A stretch of 64,000 nucleotides of DNA, taken from NCBI GenBank assembly GCA_002842045.1, contig PHBX01000022.1, positions 1-64,000 of the forward strand, given 5' to 3'. This DNA comes from Chloroflexi bacterium HGW-Chloroflexi-3 (lineage in GTDB: Bacteria > Chloroflexota > Anaerolineae > Anaerolineales > Anaerolineaceae). Positions 52,920 through 60,778 of this stretch are shown piece after piece. Each line of letters starts with the position of its first letter. Position 1 is the first letter of the stretch. The notes under the pieces are model-generated. The model was not told the DNA's origin, did not search any database, and worked only from the letters and a program-made list of their open reading frames with translations. The translations under genes were made by a program, and so were the position numbers.

Positions 52920-53428
52920 TTACCAGATTCCAGGATTCAATCGTTTCGTCGTCTGCATGTATTGACGATAAGCATCTCCAAAATATTCAACCAGCATTTT
53001 TTCTTCCAGATTCATACGATACTGCATACAAATCAACAGCATAATAATATTGAGCATGCCAGTCAGGTTTTCATATCCAATGCTGATTCCTAATGCCATA
53101 GACAAATAACCAGAATAAGCTGGATGACGGATTAAGCGATATGGACCATCACGAACTAAATTTTGATTGTTTTTTACCGATAAATGTCCGGAATACGCCT
53201 TCCTTAAGGTGTGTCTGGCCAATACAAACAATGTGGATCCGATAACAATCAATCCAATTCCGAAAGTAATAGTTGCTGGATTGCGCAGAAAACTAAACCT
53301 GTTAAAAATAGAAACCAACCTATAGGGTTGGAAAGAGTTGTTCTATACCCTAAATAGGTTAGCAGGACAGCCAAAATTGGAACGATCACCAACAAAAGAT
53401 TTTTACGGATCTGTTCACGCGACCTCAA
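52920..53428 (-). pseudogene. isoprenylcysteine carboxyl methyltransferase-like membrane gene, frameshifted
   Basis: The C-terminal part (from 53318) carries RDGPYRLIRHPAYSGYLSMA and EEKMLVEYFGDAYRQYM, the SAM-binding signature of the ICMT/phospholipid methyltransferase fold. The matching N-terminal membrane segments (NLLLVIVPILAVLLTYLGY and NPIGWFLFLTGLVF) lie upstream in another frame, starting at a TTG (53428-53426) that overlaps the stop of the HTH gene. The shift falls near 53265-53320, close to runs of T and A, so a sequencing indel is possible. If corrected, the protein would be about 170 residues, normal for the family. Confidence 0.55.
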
Positions 53429-53637
53429 TCCTGATCTTCCAGGATATGGTTAACACCTTGCATAAACAATGCGATAATATGGGGATCAAGAACTCGATAA
53501 TAAACCTCTTTACCTCTCCGTCGTGAAGTAACAAGATGCATTTGACGCAATCCGCGCATATGGTGAGAAATAGCGGATTCCGTTATACCCACAAGGTGCG
53601 CTAACGCTGAAACATTCATTAAAGAAGGATTTTCCAC
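53425..53637 (-). pseudogene. ArsR-type HTH regulator lacking its N-terminus
   Basis: 70 codons with the recognition part of an ArsR/SmtB winged helix: NVSALAHLVGITESAISHHM, then RGLRQMHLVTSRRRGKEVYY and the wing. The usual first 30-40 residues, including the DPTRLRIL-type helix, are missing. The upstream sequence becomes the C-terminus of the ATPase gene at about 53640. The GTG at 53637 may still give a short product. It overlaps the methyltransferase by four bases, so the regulator once headed a small operon. Confidence 0.55.
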
Positions 53638-53639
53638 TT

Positions 53640-54633
53640 TTGCTTCGATCTGAGGTTAACTTTAACTCATATGCCTTGAGGTCATCTCTACCTGATTCTT
53701 CAATGTAATCAACCTCTGGACCGCTGTAAGCACGCCAGAATCGACTTTGGATGGGTTTTCCCAGGTTTGCATGTAATTTCCATCGTTCAACAATAAGGAA
53801 GTTTTCCCAAATAGCTCCCTGGTCTGTTCTTACATCCAACTCTTTAAAATCACCAACCAGTGCGTTTCGGATTCCCAGGTCGATAAAGTATATTTTGCTT
53901 TGCTTTCCAATTTCTCTTTGAGGATTACGGGAGAATGGATACAGTCTTTTGACGACAAAAGCCTTTTCCAAGATTTCTATATAACTCAGAATCGTTTTGC
54001 GGTCGATCTTCAATCTCCTCGCGAGTTCGTTTTCATTGACTCCACTGCCAATTTGGTACGCCAAGGCTCTGGCAAGATCTACAATCGCCTGTGTGTAACG
54101 AATACGACGAAAGGCCAAAATATCTTTGAATAAATAACTTTCTACGATTTTGGCTAATAATATTTGTTTGGTCACAGGATTTGGTTCCAGATAAATTTCC
54201 GGATAAAATCCATGCCGGAGTACATTGGGTAACAACACATTTACCGACCTGTCAACGCATCATTTAACTGGTTTCTCAGTTCATAACTGGATGACCCCGT
54301 CACCAGGATCATCAATTGCGCATAAAGATCGACCAAAATCTTCAAGGTCAATCCGGGAGAATTCAACCGCTGAACTTCATCAATAAAAATGGCATCCACC
54401 CCAACAACCAATCTATCCAGCATGGTGCGGGAGGTTGTGTTGATCGCCTGACGCTCTTCCTCGAAATCACAATTCAGGAATCGGACTGTTTTGCCTTCTT
54501 CTTCTTCAAGTCTTTTTTGAAGTTTCAGTAACAAAGTTGTTTTGCCTACTTGCCTGGCACCCAACAAAATAATGGCTTTGTGAAATGTCGTAAGCCTCTG
54601 ATAAATGACTGTTTCAATCTTTCGAGGGATCAT
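53640..54633 (-). pseudogene. DUF4143 AAA-family ATPase with internal deletion and missing 3' end
   Basis: The N-terminal ATPase part (54633-54241) has LLGARQVGKTTLLLK (Walker A at 25-32), AIFIDEVQRLN and LVTGSSSYELRN, and then stops at ALTGR-TAA. The next frame (from 54238) resumes at LLPNVLRHGFYPEIYLEPNP and continues with ESYLFKDI, GSGVNENELARRLKIDRKTI and the nuclease-like DUF4143 region VDYIEESGRDDLKAYELKL. About 60 residues that normally follow TGR are absent. The frame then runs into the HTH sequence near 53640, so the last 40-60 residues are also lost. An intact relative lies at 62839-64000. These ATPases are common, often repeated bacterial genes of unclear role. Confidence 0.65.
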
Positions 54634-54693
54634 ATTTGGTTTATAGCACGAATTTTGGGAATTTGAATTATTTTGATTCGCTTGTAATAAAAA

Positions 54694-54721
54694 TTGCCTT
54701 TTTCTAACTTCTCTATATAAT
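54694..54721 (+). promoter_or_regulatory. promoter of the leader-controlled YedF-like gene
   Basis: TTGCCT at 54694-54699 and TATAAT at 54716-54721 with a 16-base spacer. Transcription would start near 54728, just at the AAAGGAG preceding a short open frame. Confidence 0.55.
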
Positions 54722-54740
54722 CAACTCAAAGGAGATAGCA

Positions 54741-54767
54741 ATGCTTGGCATTTACCGTCATACCTGA
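54741..54767 (+). CDS. possible 8-residue leader peptide
   Basis: ATG at 54741, preceded by AAAGGAG at 54728-54734 with 6-base spacing, encodes MLGIYRHT and a TGA at 54765-54767. It lies between the promoter and an antiterminator/terminator pair, the layout of translational attenuators. No amino acid is repeated, so a classical starvation sensor is not evident; ribosome position may instead gate folding. Too short to support by homology. Confidence 0.4.
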   Translation: MLGIYRHT

Positions 54768-54806
54768 AGCAACTTAATAGGTGCCTTGCGCGCCGCTGTG
54801 CAGTTT

Positions 54807-54885
54807 GCACATACAGGTCTGATGGATTGATCTCCGGCTGAGATTGTACCTTCTGGAGAACCACCTGTATGTGCGGGTGGTTTTT
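54807..54885 (+). terminator. attenuator: competing stem and intrinsic terminator
   Basis: AACCACC at 54859-54865 pairs with GGTGGTT at 54876-54882, and the T-run at 54881-54885 makes a terminator 37 bases before the next start codon. The left terminator arm overlaps ACCTGTATGTGC at 54863-54874, which pairs perfectly over 12 bp with GCACATACAGGT at 54807-54818. The two structures cannot form together. A third hairpin, TCTCCGG at 54831-54837 with 54853-54859, sits inside the long stem, and its left arm can also pair with GGAGAT at 54731-54736. No known riboswitch class was recognised. Confidence 0.6.
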
Positions 54886-54922
54886 CTATTACGTATTTTC
54901 AAACACAAAACAGGAGGAATTA

Positions 54923-55273
54923 ATGGAATTATCAGCTTCAAACACCGTAATCCTGGTAACTCGCAACGGTATGGGAGATTCATACACAACGTTACAGCAG
55001 TCCCTTATCGTCAAATATTTTTCATTATTAAATGAAAACAATATTCTACCGTCTGTGATTTGCTTTTATACGGATGGGGTCAAGTTAGCAGTCACAGGCT
55101 CGCCTGTATTGGATCAACTCAGAGAATTGGAACGCAAAGGTGTGCACCTCATTCTATGCGGTACTTGCCTGGCTTTTTATGAACTCACCGATCAGGTGCA
55201 GGTTGGGATCGTAGGTGGCATGACAGATATCATCGAAGCTCAATTCAGGGCGAGTAAGGTGATATCCATTTAA
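54923..55273 (+). CDS. DsrE-family protein, YedF C-terminal-domain-like
   Basis: A 116-residue protein resembling the C-terminal DsrE-type domain of the selenium-metabolism protein YedF: ILVTRNGMGDSYTTLQQSLI, ENNILPSVICFYTDGVKLA, then GVHLILCGTCLAFYELTDQV with the CGTC cysteine pair, and VGIVGGMTDIIEAQF. The N-terminal TusA-like domain of full YedF is absent. AGGAGG at 54912-54917 sits 5 bases before ATG 54923, which decides the start over an in-frame ATG at 54869 inside the terminator hairpin. It probably handles sulfur or selenium on cysteines. No selenophosphate synthase or selA/selB is present here. Expression appears to be attenuator-controlled. Confidence 0.7.
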   Translation: MELSASNTVILVTRNGMGDSYTTLQQSLIVKYFSLLNENNILPSVICFYTDGVKLAVTGSPVLDQLRELERKGVHLILCGTCLAFYELTDQVQVGIVGGMTDIIEAQFRASKVISI

Positions 55274-55368
55274 GAACCTGGTATTCAATTAGATCAACCC
55301 GACATCCCCGGTCGTTTTCCTTGACGATCTATCTGAAATGCGGTATATTTTGCGTGCTTATCCAGCAC

Positions 55369-55442
55369 GCCCCGGTAGCTCAATTGGACAGAGTACCTGC
55401 TTGCGGAGCAGATGGTTGCAGATTCGAGTTCTGCCCGGGGCA
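55369..55442 (+). tRNA. tRNA-Arg (anticodon GCG)
   Basis: A cloverleaf of 74 bases. The acceptor stem is GCCCCGG (55369-55375) with CCGGGGC (55435-55441) and discriminator A. The D-arm is GCTC...GAGT. The anticodon arm has loop TTGCGGA, giving GCG followed by the G37-A38 usual for Arg tRNAs. The T-arm is GCAGA-TTCGAGT-TCTGC. The outer anticodon-stem pair is a C-A mismatch. The 3' CCA is not encoded (CACA follows). It would read CGC and CGT codons. Confidence 0.88.
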
Positions 55443-55447
55443 CACAG

Positions 55448-55475
55448 AGGTCGATCTTATCGGTCGACCTTTTTT
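55448..55475 (+). terminator. terminator after tRNA-Arg
   Basis: AGGTCGA at 55448-55454 pairs with TCGACCT at 55464-55470 over a 9-base loop and is followed by T to 55475. It starts 6 bases after the tRNA. Confidence 0.85.
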
Positions 55476-55521
55476 GTTAATATTTCACACTTCCCATCCC
55501 CTGCCTTCATCCCCCACACAC

Positions 55522-55574
55522 CACGGATTAAAATCCGTGTCACCCACCTACTATCCTGTGATTTGAATCACAGG
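55522..55574. repeat. two REP-like palindromes
   Basis: CACGGATT-AA-AATCCGTG at 55522-55539 and CCTGTGATT-TG-AATCACAGG at 55555-55574 are perfect inverted repeats with 8- and 9-bp arms, two-base spacers and the same inner GATT/AATC. A third of this type is at 15110-15129. They lie between the tRNA terminator and the convergent copper genes, where they may also serve as a bidirectional end structure. Confidence 0.55.
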
Positions 55575-55580
55575 TGGCAT

Positions 55581-55799
55581 TCACCGATCCTCCACCGTAT
55601 ACCCCAATTCCCGAATTGCCTTTCGAATTTCCCCTTCACTAACCATGCCATCATCAAATTCCACCACCATACTTTGCTTCTGATAGCTGGCCTGCACCAT
55701 TCTCACCCCCGGCAGATCATCCTCCAGGCCTTCCAGTTTCATGACACAGGCAGAACAATGCATATCCGGTATCCGAAAAGTCTTCTTTACAGTACTCAT
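55581..55799 (-). CDS. heavy-metal-associated domain protein, CopZ-like
   Basis: A 72-residue ferredoxin-like metal chaperone with the HMA motif DMHCSAC (C15 and C18), preceded by the usual basic first strand and followed by GVRMVQASYQKQSMVVEFD and IRKAIRELGYTV. It should bind Cu(I) in the cytoplasm and pass it to a partner. It is the second gene of a pair: its ATG overlaps the stop of the membrane protein gene by four bases. The usual P-type ATPase partner is not present here, so the membrane protein upstream is the likely partner. Length normal for CopZ. Confidence 0.85.
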   Translation of the reverse strand: MSTVKKTFRIPDMHCSACVMKLEGLEDDLPGVRMVQASYQKQSMVVEFDDGMVSEGEIRKAIRELGYTVEDR

Positions 55800-56878
55800 T
55801 GGAATTTGATCACTCCTGTATACATCCCCATCGAGCAGGAATAAGCCAGGGTGGTGCCTGCTTTTTGGGGTGGGATTTCGATGATCTTCTCACCGGTGGC
55901 ATTCAGTAATGCTTTTATATTCAAAGAAGGGATAATAAATGAGCGCGAGCAGGAAATGGTATTATTGGTTTTTAATCGCAGCGTGATAGGAACCCCGGCA
56001 GTGGCTAAGCTTTCGTAAGGGTAATATCCATCGTTATTGGCATACACCACCACATCACTACTCACTTCAGGTGTGGCATTTACCGAAACGGAAGGGAAGT
56101 TTGCACGGTCATCAATGCGCGGGATGGTGTTGGCATTCACTCGGCTGGCGTTCGTCAGACGGCTGATGGTATACGGAAATCCCAAAATATTCAGTCCGGA
56201 ATCCAGTGAAAGGAAAGCAAAGATCACCAATGCCAGGGCAACAAAGCGCACAAAGTATTTCTCCATCAAAGCACCCAGTTTGGTCGCCAGGCACGTGAGC
56301 AGAAAGAACAACGGACTGGCACCCAGGGTAAAAGCAAACATGATTAATCCACCTTGCACGGGACTGCCCGTGCTGACTGCCAGTGCCATCATGGTCTGGG
56401 TCACACCACAGGGAATGAATACTGTCATGGCACCCAACAACAATGGGGAAAACCAGTTTTCCTGACCTTTAGCTTTTCTGCGGATCCAACGTCGTAAGGA
56501 TGTTGGCGGTTCGAAATTGAAATATCGAAAAATGGGATGCACGTTCAATAATCGCATGGCATTTCCCAGCATAAAGATCGCAATGGCAATCTGCAAACCA
56601 CCACGCATCTGTGGTGTCGGGTCGAATACAGAACCCAATGCCCCCAGTAGCACTCCAAACAGGGTGTAAACCACCAGCTTGGCGATCAAAAACAAAAAGA
56701 TTGGTTGCGCCAGCGGAAGATTAATTTTCTGGTTCTTCTTTTTCTTCCTGGTAACCTGAACCTGCGTTTCTATTTGACTTGCCAACGAACTGGTCAGCAA
56801 TCCTCCCTGAATGGCCATACAACTCAATCCCCCTGCGGTCAATCCGGTAAAAAATACAATCCAAATGGATGTATCCAT
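55796..56878 (-). CDS. TauE/UreH-like membrane protein with C-terminal cupredoxin-like domain
   Basis: About 360 residues. The N-terminal part is a six- to seven-helix domain of the sulfite exporter TauE/UreH-like (DsbD_2) type: IVFFTGLTAGGLSCMAIQGG with an early cysteine, then FIPCGVTQTMMALAVSTGS with the second. The last about 100 residues form an extracytoplasmic cupredoxin-like domain (DVVVYANNDGYYPYESL, NTISCSRSFIIPSL, YSCSMGMYTGVIKF) with cysteine and methionine ligands suited to copper. Together with the HMA protein this indicates copper handling or export. ATGs at 56881 and 56878 follow AGGAG; the second has the better spacing. No copper-responsive operator was recognised upstream. 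Confidence 0.75.
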   Translation of the reverse strand: MDTSIWIVFFTGLTAGGLSCMAIQGGLLTSSLASQIETQVQVTRKKKKNQKINLPLAQPIFLFLIAKLVVYTLFGVLLGALGSVFDPTPQMRGGLQIAIAIFMLGNAMRLLNVHPIFRYFNFEPPTSLRRWIRRKAKGQENWFSPLLLGAMTVFIPCGVTQTMMALAVSTGSPVQGGLIMFAFTLGASPLFFLLTCLATKLGALMEKYFVRFVALALVIFAFLSLDSGLNILGFPYTISRLTNASRVNANTIPRIDDRANFPSVSVNATPEVSSDVVVYANNDGYYPYESLATAGVPITLRLKTNNTISCSRSFIIPSLNIKALLNATGEKIIEIPPQKAGTTLAYSCSMGMYTGVIKFQ

Positions 56879-56993
56879 CATTTTCTCCTGATGTAACATG
56901 ACTGAATGGATAAATTATGTCGTATTATATCAAAATTATAATTTTATCATGTAAATTTTTTGTAAAGAGATCCGTCCTTTTTTTGGTAAGTTG

Positions 56994-57851
56994 TTAACCC
57001 ACAAACCGTGATAATATAAACGCCACCAACCCAATGGTAGCGCTGATATACAATCCCCGCATGGCTTGATGCCCTTCATTATGGGTCGCAGACTTGAGCA
57101 AGCGAAGGCCAAAAAAGACAATTGCCACATCCATCATCCCAATCGGCAGAATATACGCCAGATGGGTCTCACCCAACACAACTGGCAGAAGAGTCAGCAC
57201 AATCATCACCAAAAATAGAACACCACTGATTTTAAGCGCTGATTGCTTGCCATACAGGATCGCCAGTGAGCGTGAACCCCGCTTGCGATCACCTTCCATA
57301 TCCATGGCATCTCCCGCAATTTCCTCCGCCAGATCAAAGACAAACGCTATCGCACCAAATATCCACGCCAAAGGATTGCTCCCCTCTCCAACACTGATGC
57401 CCCCCAGAATGAAGGTCGTGGCTACATTGGTCGCTACAATCAGGTTCCCCATCAAACCGCTGGCTTTCAGCTTCCAGTTGTACAGAAAGCCCAGGATCCA
57501 CAACGCCAGGCTCAATACCAGCACCAGTGGGGCAATCCACCCCGCAATCAGCAAAGCAATCAAAGCAGTGACCACGCCGAATACAATCGCTTCCGTGGGT
57601 GTGACCTTGCCGGATGGGATAGGTTTATGGGGGGTATTAATCCGGTCAACTTCCAGATCGAATAGGTCATTGAAGATCATGGCAGAGCTGGATAAGAACA
57701 ATCCCAATCCAAAACCAAGAAGCAGATCGGTTACCGCTGGGATTCTTCCCAGAGCAATCGTTTGACCAACCACCACACAGATTCCGGCTGAAATGGGTAA
57801 CTCCGGGCGGATTAATTGCAGCAAGGCTTTGGCTTTCTCGATAAAGGTCAT
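56994..57851 (-). CDS. UbiA-family prenyltransferase
   Basis: A 285-residue membrane enzyme that attaches a prenyl chain to an acceptor. The two metal-diphosphate motifs are present: N61-D62-x2-D65-x3-D69 (NDLFDLEVDR) and a second acidic cluster FDLAEEIAGDAMDMEGDR (D173, E176, D181, D184 and D188). About eight to nine transmembrane segments and the INTPHKPIPSGKV stretch fit the group that includes geranylgeranylglyceryl phosphate synthases and chlorophyll synthases. The window does not show which acceptor is used. Start ATG at 57851; AGGTT-type upstream site is weak. Confidence 0.8.
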   Translation of the reverse strand: MTFIEKAKALLQLIRPELPISAGICVVVGQTIALGRIPAVTDLLLGFGLGLFLSSSAMIFNDLFDLEVDRINTPHKPIPSGKVTPTEAIVFGVVTALIALLIAGWIAPLVLVLSLALWILGFLYNWKLKASGLMGNLIVATNVATTFILGGISVGEGSNPLAWIFGAIAFVFDLAEEIAGDAMDMEGDRKRGSRSLAILYGKQSALKISGVLFLVMIVLTLLPVVLGETHLAYILPIGMMDVAIVFFGLRLLKSATHNEGHQAMRGLYISATIGLVAFILSRFVG

Positions 57852-57925
57852 GCAGTTTCTCCAGGTTGATTTGATGGATTAAGATATTATAGCGATAAAT
57901 TCCTGTGTCAAAACATATTCGGGGT

Positions 57926-57965
57926 ACAGGTCTTATTTGACCTGTCCTGAGCATACGCGTATAAT
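57926..57965 (+). promoter_or_regulatory. lysC-thrC promoter overlapped by a palindromic operator
   Basis: TTGACC at 57937-57942 and TATAAT at 57960-57965 with a 17-base spacer form a near-consensus promoter. ACAGGTC-TTATTT-GACCTGT at 57926-57945 is a perfect 7-bp inverted repeat covering the -35 box, a typical repressor site. The start codon of lysC is 66 bases after the -10 box. Confidence 0.7.
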
Positions 57966-58031
57966 CTTGCTAATCCTTTTCCACATTTACACGGTTGAAT
58001 CAACTTATTGAATCTAGATCTCGGAGGCAAA

Positions 58032-59450
58032 ATGCGCACATTGGTGATGAAATTCGGTGGAACCTCAGTTGGAAGCCTAACAGCTATCCATCAAACAGCC
58101 AAAATTATCCAGAAACACAAGCATATCTGGGACAACCTGGTCGTGGTGGTTTCTGCCATGAGTGGCATCACCGACAAATTAATCCAGAGTGCCCGACTGG
58201 CTGCGGATAACGACGGAGAAGGTGCTCGCGAGATCATCTCCCTGATCCAGAATCAGCACCTGGAGGTCGTTAACGCACTGGTTTCGGATCCAGCCGAGAA
58301 ACAAAACCTACTTACGGTCCTGCAGCAACGCCTGAACGAATTGAGCAGCTACTGCCAGAGCATTCAAGTGCTCGGAGAAGTCACTCCTCGTGGTATGGAT
58401 GTGATTTCATCTTTAGGGGAACGCATCAATGCCCAGGTGGTAGCCAGCGTGTTGCGCAGCATCGGGACTCCAGCCCAGGCTGTGGAAGCTTCCGAATGCA
58501 TCATCACCGATCACACCTTTCAGAATGCTGTCCCGGATATGCACCGCAGCCGTGAGAGAATCCAATCCAATCTCGCACCCCTCTTCCAGCAGTCAATCGT
58601 ACCGGTCGTAACTGGTTTTTTGGCAGCCACTCCCGAGGGAATCATTACTACCCTTGGACGTGGAGGCAGCGATTATACGGCCGCCATCCTGGCAGATTGC
58701 CTGGATGCCGACGAAGTCTGGATCTGGACGGATGTGGATGGGGTGCTCTCCGCCGATCCCCGTGTGGTACCCGATGCCCGACCCATCCCGGAGATTTCCT
58801 TCGCCGAAGTGGGGGAACTGGCATATTTTGGTGCAAAGGTATTGCACCCTAAAACCATTCGGCCGGTCGTCACCCGCAACATGCCCTTATGGGTCAAAAA
58901 TACATTTAATCCTGATTTTCCCGGTACACGCATCACCCAGAATCCATCCAGGTCACGTGGAGAGATCACCGCAATTTCTATGATTAAAGACCTGAGTATT
59001 CTGACCGTCGAAGGACGCGGCATGCTCGGCGTGCCTGGTATTGCTGCCCGCACCTTTGGGGCCGTCGCCCGTACCGGTGCCAGTGTGTTGATGATCTCGC
59101 AGTCCTCATCAGAACAGTCGATCTGTTTCACCATCCCCTCGTTGCACAATGGGGAAGTAATCAAGTCCATCGAGTCCGAAATGGCACTGGAATTGCTGCG
59201 TGGGGACATCGATCGTGTATGGGCACGTGATCACGTGGTCATTGTCAGCATTATCGGCTCCGGGATGCGCGAAACCCCGGGGGTATCGGCGCGCATTTTT
59301 GGTGCGCTTGGAAAGAATCTGATCAATGTGATTGCCATCGCTCAGGGATCATCCGAATTCAGCATCTCTCTCGTATTAGATCAGGAAGATGCAGTAAGGG
59401 CTGTGGGAGCCATCCATGCCGAAACAGATCCCTCATCCAATGGAGGTTAA
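58032..59450 (+). CDS. lysC: aspartate kinase
   Basis: A 472-residue enzyme phosphorylating aspartate, the entry to lysine, methionine and threonine. The catalytic domain starts [11 protein letters not shown] and has [40 protein letters not shown] and [12 protein letters not shown]. Two ACT regulatory domains follow (from about 310: [20 protein letters not shown] and [20 protein letters not shown]). The length matches the monofunctional class with tandem ACT domains, so feedback inhibition is expected. CGGAGG lies 6 bases before ATG 58032, which is preferred to the TTG at 58008. ThrC begins one base after the stop. Confidence 0.95.
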   Translation: MRTLVMKFGGTSVGSLTAIHQTAKIIQKHKHIWDNLVVVVSAMSGITDKLIQSARLAADNDGEGAREIISLIQNQHLEVVNALVSDPAEKQNLLTVLQQRLNELSSYCQSIQVLGEVTPRGMDVISSLGERINAQVVASVLRSIGTPAQAVEASECIITDHTFQNAVPDMHRSRERIQSNLAPLFQQSIVPVVTGFLAATPEGIITTLGRGGSDYTAAILADCLDADEVWIWTDVDGVLSADPRVVPDARPIPEISFAEVGELAYFGAKVLHPKTIRPVVTRNMPLWVKNTFNPDFPGTRITQNPSRSRGEITAISMIKDLSILTVEGRGMLGVPGIAARTFGAVARTGASVLMISQSSSEQSICFTIPSLHNGEVIKSIESEMALELLRGDIDRVWARDHVVIVSIIGSGMRETPGVSARIFGALGKNLINVIAIAQGSSEFSISLVLDQEDAVRAVGAIHAETDPSSNGG

Positions 59451-59451
59451 A

Positions 59452-60774
59452 ATGGACTATAACTGCTGGTATGAATGCATTCGTGGATGTGGAAAACGCT
59501 ATTCGATCTTTGATGTAGTCTATCGCTGCGAGGAATGCGGTGGATTGCTGGAAGTGAAGCACAATCTGAATGCCCTGCGACAACGCTCCGCCGCCGAATG
59601 GAAATCTGTTTTTGAACAGCGCGTTTTTTCCACCGCCTGGCCATACGGTAGTGGTGTGTGGGGTAAAAAGGAGTGGGTTTGCCCACTCGTGGATGATGAA
59701 CAAATCGTTTCCACCTACGAAGGCAACAGCAACCTGTTCTGGGCACAACGCTTCGGGAAACAACTGGGCATGGATGATCTTTGGATAAAACTGTGTGGCA
59801 ACAGCCATACCGGGTCCTTTAAAGATCTTGGCATGACCGTTCTGGTCTCGGTTGTCAAGCAGATGATCGCGAATAGAAAACCGATTCGTGCCATTGCCTG
59901 TGCTTCCACTGGGGACACCTCTGCTGCCCTGGCTGCCTATGGAGCCGCTGCCGGAATCCCCACCGTAATCCTCCTGCCGCGCGCAAAAGTCTCTACCGCC
60001 CAATTGATCCAACCCATCGCCAATGGTGCTACTGTCCTCTCGCTGGATACCGATTTCGATGGATGCATGGCAATCGTTAAACAACTGACCGAAGACCCCA
60101 CCATTTATCTGGCTAATTCGCTCAATTCATTACGTATTGAAGGGCAAAAGACAGTTGGCATAGAAATCATACAACAATTCGATTGGCAGGTGCCGGATTG
60201 GATCATCCTGCCGGCCGGTAATCTCGGCAACGTTCGTGCCCTCGGAAATGGACTGATGATGATGCTCGATCTGGGACTTATCGATCACCTCCCACGCATC
60301 GCATGTGCGCAAGCCGAGAACGCCAACCCACTTTATAGAGCATATCTGTCCAATTTTCAGGTCTTTGAACCGGTAAAAGCTAAAAAGACCGTAGCCTCTG
60401 CTATTCAGATTGGTAACCCGGTCAGCTATGAACGCGCCCGCCAAACCCTGATCGATTTCAATGGCATCGTGGAACAGGCCAGTGAAGAAGAGATCGCTAA
60501 TACCAGTGCCCAGGCCGATCAAACAGGACTGTACTGTTGCCCGCATACCGGGGTGGCACTTACCGCACTCAAGAAGCTGTTACAAAAAGGCATAATCGAT
60601 CCGCATGCCCGGGTGGTGGTTATCTCCACTGCTCATGGTCTCAAATTCTCGCAATTCAAGGTCGATTATCACCACCAACAGCTGGAAGGAGTGCAGGCAC
60701 AATACGCTAATCCACCGCTTGAAATACCGGCGACCTATGAAGCCGTTCAATCTGCCCTGATGAAACTGGTGTGA
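59452..60774 (+). CDS. thrC: threonine synthase
   Basis: A 440-residue PLP enzyme making threonine from phosphohomoserine. An N-terminal zinc-ribbon-like segment ([22 protein letters not shown]) precedes the fold type II core, with [15 protein letters not shown], the PLP lysine in [35 protein letters not shown] and the phosphate-binding [26 protein letters not shown] closes the active site. ATG at 59452 follows GGAGG at 59442-59446 inside the end of lysC; the open frame from 59416 is rejected. It forms an operon with lysC. Homoserine dehydrogenase and kinase are not in the window. Confidence 0.93.
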   Translation: MDYNCWYECIRGCGKRYSIFDVVYRCEECGGLLEVKHNLNALRQRSAAEWKSVFEQRVFSTAWPYGSGVWGKKEWVCPLVDDEQIVSTYEGNSNLFWAQRFGKQLGMDDLWIKLCGNSHTGSFKDLGMTVLVSVVKQMIANRKPIRAIACASTGDTSAALAAYGAAAGIPTVILLPRAKVSTAQLIQPIANGATVLSLDTDFDGCMAIVKQLTEDPTIYLANSLNSLRIEGQKTVGIEIIQQFDWQVPDWIILPAGNLGNVRALGNGLMMMLDLGLIDHLPRIACAQAENANPLYRAYLSNFQVFEPVKAKKTVASAIQIGNPVSYERARQTLIDFNGIVEQASEEEIANTSAQADQTGLYCCPHTGVALTALKKLLQKGIIDPHARVVVISTAHGLKFSQFKVDYHHQQLEGVQAQYANPPLEIPATYEAVQSALMKLV

Positions 60775-60778
60775 CACT

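Noticed and set aside
53510..54238. Intact 242-codon protein from the second ATPase segment
   Set aside because: Its last about 40 codons translate the ArsR-type gene in the wrong frame, and its start lies in the middle of the family's domain.
54838..54843. CTGAGA in the leader before the YedF-like gene, suggestive of a TPP riboswitch
   Set aside because: The second conserved TPP half is not found at the right place, and the stem order does not fit the class.
57094..57765. 223-codon plus-strand frame opposite the UbiA gene
   Set aside because: It is the antisense of a clearly conserved membrane enzyme, with low-complexity Ser/Ile/Pro composition and no ribosome site.
58673..59209. 178-codon minus-strand frame inside lysC
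   Set aside because: Shadow frame opposite conserved kinase and ACT motifs; no independent support.
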